Assembly (NCBI GenBank): GCA_964543935.1
Contig: CAZJAK010000072.1
Location: 1-11,638 of the forward strand
Source: JAAYDK01 sp964543935
GTDB lineage: Bacteria; Spirochaetota; Spirochaetia; Sphaerochaetales; Sphaerochaetaceae
Length of the DNA: 11,638 nt
Direction of reading: 5' to 3'
Of the stretch, positions 7,901 to 11,638 are shown piece after piece. Below the pieces are notes generated by a model, which was not told where the DNA came from, did no database searches, and saw only the letters and a program-made list of their open reading frames with translations. The translations under genes and the position numbers were made by a program. Positions within the stretch are counted from its first letter, which is position 1, and the number at the start of each line of letters is the position of its first letter.

Positions 7901-9596
7901 CCAAATCAAGATGGCCCAAGGGGCCAAACCGGGTGAAGGGGGCCAACTCCCAGGTTCAAAAGTCACCGATTACATCGCCAAGATCAGGCACACCGTCCCG
8001 AACGTGACGTTGATCAGTCCGCCACCGCATCACGACATCTATTCCATCGAGGATCTCGCCCAATTGATCCATGACGTCCGGCAAGTGAATCCGCGCGCTT
8101 CTGTCTCGGTGAAACTCGTATCGGAACCGGGAGTGGGAACTATTGCCTCGGGAGTGGCCAAGGCAAAAGCCGACCGGGTCTTGATCAGTGGGCAAAATGG
8201 AGGAACCGGGGCGGCTCCGTTGACCGCCATCCGGCATGTGGGACTGCCGTGGGAGTTGGGATTGGCTGAGGCCCAACAAGCCTTGATCGTCAACAATTTG
8301 CGTCATCACATTGTCTTGCAAGTCGACGGACACTTGAAAACCGGCCGGGACTTGGCCATCGCCACATTGCTCGGGGCTGAGGAGTATGGATTCGGGACCT
8401 CTTTGCTCATCACGATGGGGTGCATGATGATGCGCAAATGCCACCTGAACACGTGTCCGTTCGGAGTCGCCACCCAAGATCCGCGCCTGCGCAGCCAGTT
8501 CCACGGTAAAGCCGACTACATCGTGACCTTCCTCCGTTTTGTGGCGGCCGAATTCAGGGAGTACATGGCGCAGCTTGGCTTCAGGACGGTGGACGAGATG
8601 GTCGGCCGGGTCGACGTGCTGAGGTTCAAACCCGCCTTGGAGAAACACAAAGGCCGCACGGTGGACCTGCAGGCCTTGCTGGCGGCCGATCATCTTGGCA
8701 CAGGCGTCCAGCGGCGTTTTGGCGGAAAACGGCCTGTTGTCGAACAGAGTGCCTTCGACAAGCTGATCCAATCCCGGCTGGATGAAGCATTCTGGCAACA
8801 CCCTAGCCCGATCAAGGTTGAATCATTGGTTCACAACACCGACCGGACCATCGCGGCTGCCCTCAGCGGCTGCATCGTGCAACGCTTTGGTGCTGACGGC
8901 CTGCCAGACGGCACCATCGATGTGACGCTGCAAGGTTCGGCCGGACAAAGCTTCGGTGCGTTCCTGGCTCCTGGAATAACCCTCAGGTTGGTCGGAGAGG
9001 CCAACGATTATGTCGGCAAGGGGATGAGTGGCGGCCGGATTGTGATCGCCCAACCTCCCGCTGCCCGCTTCCGGTCGGACCGCAACATCATCTGCGGCAA
9101 CGTGGCCCTGTACGGGGCGACTTCTGGCGAGGTGTTCATCAATGGCATGGCGGGCGAACGTTTCGCCGTACGCAACAGCGGCTCTACTGCGGTTGTCGAA
9201 GGAGTCGGCGACCATGGTTGCGAGTACATGACTGGTGGGACGGTGGTCGTCCTTGGTCAAACAGGGAAGAACTTCGCTGCTGGAATGAGCGGTGGGATTG
9301 CCTATGTATACGACCCAGCCGAGTTGTTCGACACCCGCTGCAATCTGGACATGGTCGATCTGGAAGGACTTTGGGACAGCGCCGATCAAAAAAACCTGAA
9401 GCGGTTGATCGAAGCCCATCTGCTGTATACGGGCAGCAAAACCGCTTTGGGCATCTTGGATGACTGGGAGGCCAAGTACCCCCAATTCGTCAAGGTCGTG
9501 CCGTTGGAATACCGCAAGGTACTGGAACGTATGAAGCAGAACGAGAACCGGGACGACGAAACCGTTTCGGCCACCGAGGAGGTCTACCATGGCTGA
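4998..9596 (+). CDS. gltB: NADPH-type glutamate synthase large (alpha) subunit
   Basis: Converts glutamine plus 2-oxoglutarate into two glutamates. The protein has 1532 aa, full length for GltB. Domains in order: a 42-residue propeptide, then a class II glutamine amidotransferase domain whose nucleophile is Cys43 in HDSCGVGF and becomes the N-terminus after cleavage (about 43-440; also HRGAVGGDEQTGDGSG, VHSRFSTNTLPQW and AHNGEFNT). Next is the central domain (about 480-780), then the FMN-binding synthase barrel (about 830-1210) with SNCGEGGEDPER, KPGEGGQLPG and GQNGGTGAAPLTAI (from Gly1065). The 3Fe-4S cluster ligands are Cys1142, Cys1148 and Cys1153. The C-terminal beta-helix domain (about 1270-1490) carries GEANDYVGKGMSGG and similar GxG repeats. 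The start is chosen from GGGAG at 4986-4990, 7 nt upstream of the ATG; an ATG at 4993 is too close and in another frame. gltD overlaps its end, so this is the NADPH enzyme rather than the ferredoxin one. Confidence 0.98.
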   Translation: MAHDDSPAHQQTSQAPGQADARIRFMQDGSYGLCRKEFEHDSCGVGFVARLDGQANHAVVTDALKVLTRMQHRGAVGGDEQTGDGSGIMILIPDQFFRRVLAPVGLPPAGQYAVGMFFLPPDPAQGQRCQDSVEATCRQAGFELLAWRSVPVASEVLGSFARTTEPVIAQAFLSTRSLGNDVLQRSLYVLRRRIEKQLADASPFYVCSLSATVIVYKGMLTPRQVGQYYPDLSDEEFTSPFCIVHSRFSTNTLPQWRLAQPFRQVAHNGEFNTIKANINRQRNREGFMTSRLLGEDLSQIIPVIDESASDSAMFDNVLELFVMAGRSIPHVMMMMIPEACSAEIPMSADKRAFYEYHSPIMEPWDGPAAVVFTDGRYIGATLDRNGLRPARYAITRDGLIVLASEAGVLDLDDSTIASKGRLQPGKMFIVDLHQHCVIPDNVIKAKISRQHPYRRWVKDSRIELRGLFNPSGVPALEPQELLEKQILFGYTDEDLKTILVPMAGQGQEAIGSMGNDTGLAVLSDQSELLFNYFKQMFAQVTNPPIDPLREQVMMSLESFIENASNPLDVDQRQYRSLQLSHPILSARDLDRIRSNAHEDLAAADIDMTFEPDESGHSLSEAMQRICRQAEALADQGVSLMILTDRQAGVGKAPIPSLLAVSGLHQYMVERKKRGGIGIIAEAGDIREVFHYALHLAFGCDAMCPYLAFSTVRQLAEEGKLGRLSPEQAADNYVNAVKKGLLKTFSRMGISTLHSFFISQSFEAVGLGKDLVDTYFKGTISRIGGIGLNELAWEVMQRHGKAYPADGDKPVLREPGGAYRLRRDSVPHYWSPASITLLQQATRQADYSLFKRFSAAMDESYRTNGELRGLLDFAETTPVPLEEVEPVEAITRRFVSAAMSIGSIGREAHETVAIAMNRIGAKSNCGEGGEDPERSIPLPNGDSMRSRIKQVASGRFGVTTAYLMSADEIQIKMAQGAKPGEGGQLPGSKVTDYIAKIRHTVPNVTLISPPPHHDIYSIEDLAQLIHDVRQVNPRASVSVKLVSEPGVGTIASGVAKAKADRVLISGQNGGTGAAPLTAIRHVGLPWELGLAEAQQALIVNNLRHHIVLQVDGHLKTGRDLAIATLLGAEEYGFGTSLLITMGCMMMRKCHLNTCPFGVATQDPRLRSQFHGKADYIVTFLRFVAAEFREYMAQLGFRTVDEMVGRVDVLRFKPALEKHKGRTVDLQALLAADHLGTGVQRRFGGKRPVVEQSAFDKLIQSRLDEAFWQHPSPIKVESLVHNTDRTIAAALSGCIVQRFGADGLPDGTIDVTLQGSAGQSFGAFLAPGITLRLVGEANDYVGKGMSGGRIVIAQPPAARFRSDRNIICGNVALYGATSGEVFINGMAGERFAVRNSGSTAVVEGVGDHGCEYMTGGTVVVLGQTGKNFAAGMSGGIAYVYDPAELFDTRCNLDMVDLEGLWDSADQKNLKRLIEAHLLYTGSKTALGILDDWEAKYPQFVKVVPLEYRKVLERMKQNENRDDETVSATEEVYHG
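9576..9582 (+). promoter_or_regulatory. Ribosome binding site GAGGAGG of gltD, inside gltB
   Basis: GAGGAGG lies within the last codons of gltB, 6 nt before the gltD ATG at 9589. The strong site and the 8-bp overlap of the two genes suggest translational coupling, which would help keep the alpha and beta subunits in balance. Confidence 0.75.
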
Positions 9597-11037
9597 TCCC
9601 CAGGAGAATTACCTGACGATTGAACGGCTTGAAGCCTCCTATCGGCCCATTTGTGAACGAATTGGCGATTTCAATCCGGTCAAGGATTCCCTGAGTTTGG
9701 AACAGGCGGTCCTGCAAAGCCGCCGCTGTCAGGATTGCGGGGTGCCTTTCTGTCATCTCCATGGCTGTCCTTTGGGCAACCGGGTGCCCGATTACAGCGA
9801 TGCAGTGGCCCAAGGACATTGGAAAGAGGCTTTGAGGATTCTCCATGCAAGTAACAACTTCCCTGATTTCACCGGCCGCATCTGCCCCGCCCTCTGCGAA
9901 GCATCCTGTACGCTGGCAGTCAATTTTCAGGCGAACGCATGTCAGAGCATCGAACTGGGGATTGTCGAGAAGGGATGGAATGAAGGGTGGATCGTGCCGC
10001 AACGCCCGCTTAAAACAAGCGGCAAGCGGGTGGCGGTTGTCGGTTCCGGCCCGGCAGGACTTGCCATCGCTCAACAACTTGCTCGGTGTGGCCACGAAAC
10101 AGTCGTATTTGAGAAATCGCGCCGGATCGGAGGCTTGCTGCGCTATGGCATACCCAATTTCAAACTGGAGAAGGCTGTCTTGGACAGAAGGCTGACCCAG
10201 TTGGTCGCTGAAGGCGTCCGGTTCGAGACCGAGGTGGAAATCGGATCCGACCTCTCTTCCCGCTACCTCTTGCGCACTTTCGATGCGGTGGTGTTGGCTC
10301 CCGGCACTCCGTTGGCACGGGATCTGGATGTCGAGGGGCGGGCTTTGAAGGGGGTGCACCTGGCCCTTGAGTTCCTTTCGCAACAGATCGAGTTGTCCAG
10401 CGGTGATGCGGTGAGACCGTCTAGTGTGGTGGATCCGCGCGGTAAACGGGTGGTCGTCATCGGTGGTGGCGATACCGGCTCAGATTGCGTGGGAACAGCC
10501 ATCAGGCGCGGATGTGCTTCAGTGACGCAGATTGAACTGCTGCCCCGTCCCCCTTTGACGCGTAGCGAAGACAATCCATGGCCGCAATGGCCACGGATCA
10601 TGCGGACCTCCAGCTCGCACGAGGAGGGTGTCGAACGTTTGTGGAGCATCGGAACCCAAAGGATCTTAGGGGAGAATGGCCAAGTACGGGCGCTCTCGTG
10701 TGTGAAGCTGGCCTGGGAAAACGGAAGACCGATCCCGATCGAGGGCTCACAGTTCATCATTGAGGCCGAACTGGTATTGCTGAGCATGGGCTTTGTTCCG
10801 TATCGCGATTCCCCGCTGGTCAGGGAATTCGGTCTAGCCCTCGATCCGAAGGGCAACATCTTGGTGGATGATGAGCACCGTTGCAGCGTGGACAAGGTGT
10901 TCGCCTGCGGGGATGCCGTCAGCGGAGCTTCACTGGTGGTGCACGCCATCGCCGAGGGGCGCAAATGCGCCCGATCGGTCCATGCGTTCCTGACAAACGC
11001 AGGCGGCCGGTCGGCTTCGAATCGATCGAAATCGTGA
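9589..11037 (+). CDS. gltD: Glutamate synthase small (beta) subunit, FAD/NADPH and iron-sulfur protein
   Basis: Takes electrons from NADPH and passes them through FAD and 4Fe-4S clusters to GltB. The length is 482 aa, as usual. The N-terminal cluster domain has Cys47, Cys50, Cys55 and Cys60 (RRCQDCGVPFCHLHGCPLGN) and Cys99, Cys103 and Cys107 (CPALCEASC), which fits the two-cluster pattern of the family. The FAD fold has VVGSGPAGLA (Val151 to about 160), then GGLLRYGIPNFKLEK. The NADPH fold has VVVIGGGDTGSDC (Gly292-Gly294 onward). WPQWPRIMRTSSSHEEG and the late FACGDAVSGASLVVHAIAEGR match GltD closely. The first 8 bp overlap gltB. Related reductases share the fold (NfnB/SudA-type, dihydropyrimidine dehydrogenase N-terminus), but its position after gltB settles the identity. 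Confidence 0.97.
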   Translation: MADPQENYLTIERLEASYRPICERIGDFNPVKDSLSLEQAVLQSRRCQDCGVPFCHLHGCPLGNRVPDYSDAVAQGHWKEALRILHASNNFPDFTGRICPALCEASCTLAVNFQANACQSIELGIVEKGWNEGWIVPQRPLKTSGKRVAVVGSGPAGLAIAQQLARCGHETVVFEKSRRIGGLLRYGIPNFKLEKAVLDRRLTQLVAEGVRFETEVEIGSDLSSRYLLRTFDAVVLAPGTPLARDLDVEGRALKGVHLALEFLSQQIELSSGDAVRPSSVVDPRGKRVVVIGGGDTGSDCVGTAIRRGCASVTQIELLPRPPLTRSEDNPWPQWPRIMRTSSSHEEGVERLWSIGTQRILGENGQVRALSCVKLAWENGRPIPIEGSQFIIEAELVLLSMGFVPYRDSPLVREFGLALDPKGNILVDDEHRCSVDKVFACGDAVSGASLVVHAIAEGRKCARSVHAFLTNAGGRSASNRSKS

Positions 11038-11101
11038 GAAACTTGAAACGCTTTCTCTTCAGGCCAGTAGATAGTGGTCAAGAACGATGAGGAGGAAGCA
11101 C

Positions 11102-11608
11102 ATGAAACGTTTGTCGATCATGATAGTAGTATTGGTGGTTGCCGGTCTTTCCTTGATGGCCCAAGGGAATGTGGAAAGCATCGAAAAGCTCACCGAGGTA
11201 GAAGGAACCGTCGAGATTGTCCAAGACGCTACCGGACGCCCCACAGTCTTGTTGACGCTCGATGACGGCACTCAGGTCGAGCTGCAAGTGCCCGAGGCGG
11301 TGCGGATGCTGTTGCAAAACCGCGAACGGATCAAACTCGAGGGCGTCTACCTCGGTCCAACCGAACAATTCCAGACAGGACATCAACTGTTCGTCCGGTC
11401 GATGACCCGCAATGGAGTACGCACGCCGGTCGAGAATCCGGTCAGGCTCAACGAGCAACAGCAGTTGCAGCTGCGGGCTTATGAGGGGGAGCAACTGCAG
11501 ACGCGCACGCAGAGCCAGAATCAGAACCAGGTCCATACAGGTGGGGATCAAATTCCCCCAGGCACCACCGGGCCGGGCAATCCCGGTAAGGGCAACGCAG
11601 GACATTGA
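11102..11608 (+). CDS. Hypothetical secreted protein with Q/N-rich and G/P-rich tail
   Basis: I do not recognise this 168-aa protein. An N-terminal signal peptide is clear: MKR, a hydrophobic core, and likely cleavage after Ala20 (SLMA/QG), placing it in the periplasm or outside. There is no Cys at the cleavage site, so it is not a lipoprotein. Residues about 25-105 alternate hydrophobic and polar residues (EGTVEIVQD, PTVLLTLDDGTQVELQVP, RIKLEGVYLGP, HQLFVRSMT), suggesting a small beta-barrel or OB-like fold; this is inference. From about residue 115 it becomes low-complexity, first Gln/Asn-rich (NEQQQLQL, TQSQNQNQ) and then Gly/Pro-rich to the end. The start at 11102 follows GAGGAGG with 6 nt spacing; an ATG at 11087 in the same frame overlaps that ribosome site and is rejected. 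It lies 64 bp after gltD with no strong terminator between, so it may be read from the same transcript. Its role in nitrogen metabolism, if any, is unknown. Confidence 0.8.
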   Translation: MKRLSIMIVVLVVAGLSLMAQGNVESIEKLTEVEGTVEIVQDATGRPTVLLTLDDGTQVELQVPEAVRMLLQNRERIKLEGVYLGPTEQFQTGHQLFVRSMTRNGVRTPVENPVRLNEQQQLQLRAYEGEQLQTRTQSQNQNQVHTGGDQIPPGTTGPGNPGKGNAGH

Positions 11609-11610
11609 CG

Positions 11611-11638
11611 ATGCGCAATGCACAGCGGCCGGTCCCAA
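11611..11638 (+). CDS. Possible start of another gene, cut by window edge
   Basis: An ATG 2 nt after the stop of the secreted-protein gene opens a frame reading MRNAQRPVP to the window end. AGGA at 11598-11601 sits 9 nt upstream as a weak ribosome site. Only nine codons are visible, so neither the existence nor the identity of the gene can be confirmed. Confidence 0.3.

Noticed and set aside
7956..8801. Open frame of 281 codons on the minus strand inside gltB
   Set aside because: It is antisense to the FMN and iron-sulfur region of gltB, where the plus-strand motifs are unmistakable; no protein family features are seen in it.
11036..11057. GAGAAA ... TTTCTC hairpin after gltD as a terminator
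   Set aside because: Only six weak A/T-rich pairs with a 10-nt loop and no T-run, overlapping the gltD stop. It is too weak to call.
11043..11075. Promoter for the secreted-protein gene (TTGAAA with a downstream -10)
   Set aside because: TTGAAA at 11043-11048 is a fair -35, but no hexamer at 16-18 bp resembles TATAAT; the best candidate, GATAGT, is 21 bp away.
1..11638. tRNA or rRNA genes, CRISPR arrays, insertion sequences
   Set aside because: No repeated spacer pattern, transposase, or structural RNA signature was seen. The window is filled by the protein genes listed.

Overview
The window is one compact, co-directional (+ strand) nitrogen-assimilation locus. It runs from the 3' part of a NifA-type sigma-54 activator gene into an ammonium transporter (amtB), a PII signal protein (glnB/glnK type), a type III glutamine synthetase (glnN) and both subunits of glutamate synthase (gltB, gltD). 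It ends with a small secreted protein of unknown function and possibly the first codons of another gene. The DNA is moderately GC-rich (by eye 55-60%, not computed). Almost every base is coding, except for about 240 bp between the regulator and amtB.

Organism: a Gram-negative-type anaerobe or facultative anaerobe. A spirochaete (Sphaerochaeta/Treponema-like) is my best guess, from three things: the PII sequence style with no Tyr at position 51, the GSIII enzyme, and the leader peptide of the last protein. This is inference from recall of protein styles, and Clostridia or another phylum is possible. No ribosomal or other marker gene is present to settle it.

Layout. Positions 2-910: sigma-54 activator, cut at the window edge, lacking its N-terminal sensory domain here but with the AAA+ domain and the Fis-type HTH intact. 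Positions 911-1149: regulatory gap with a perfect 19-bp inverted repeat directly after the activator's stop codon, a second short inverted repeat, a TATAAT box, a near-consensus sigma-54 (-24/-12) promoter and a strong Shine-Dalgarno. Positions 1150-11037: amtB-glnB-glnN-gltB-gltD with gaps of 17, 29 and 13 bp and then an 8-bp overlap, very probably one operon. Positions 11102-11608: secreted Q/N-rich protein. Positions 11611-11638: possible start of another CDS.

How the parts fit: AmtB admits ammonium, PII reports the 2-oxoglutarate/ATP/ADP state and probably gates AmtB, GSIII fixes ammonium into glutamine, and GltBD turns glutamine plus 2-oxoglutarate into two glutamates using NADPH. The sigma-54 promoter next to a NifA-type activator suggests that nitrogen limitation switches on the operon. 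The families are well known. The less ordinary points are the regulatory gap, the GAFSGA variant of the activator, the PII protein with Val at position 51, and the unassigned secreted protein. I found no convincing undescribed system.
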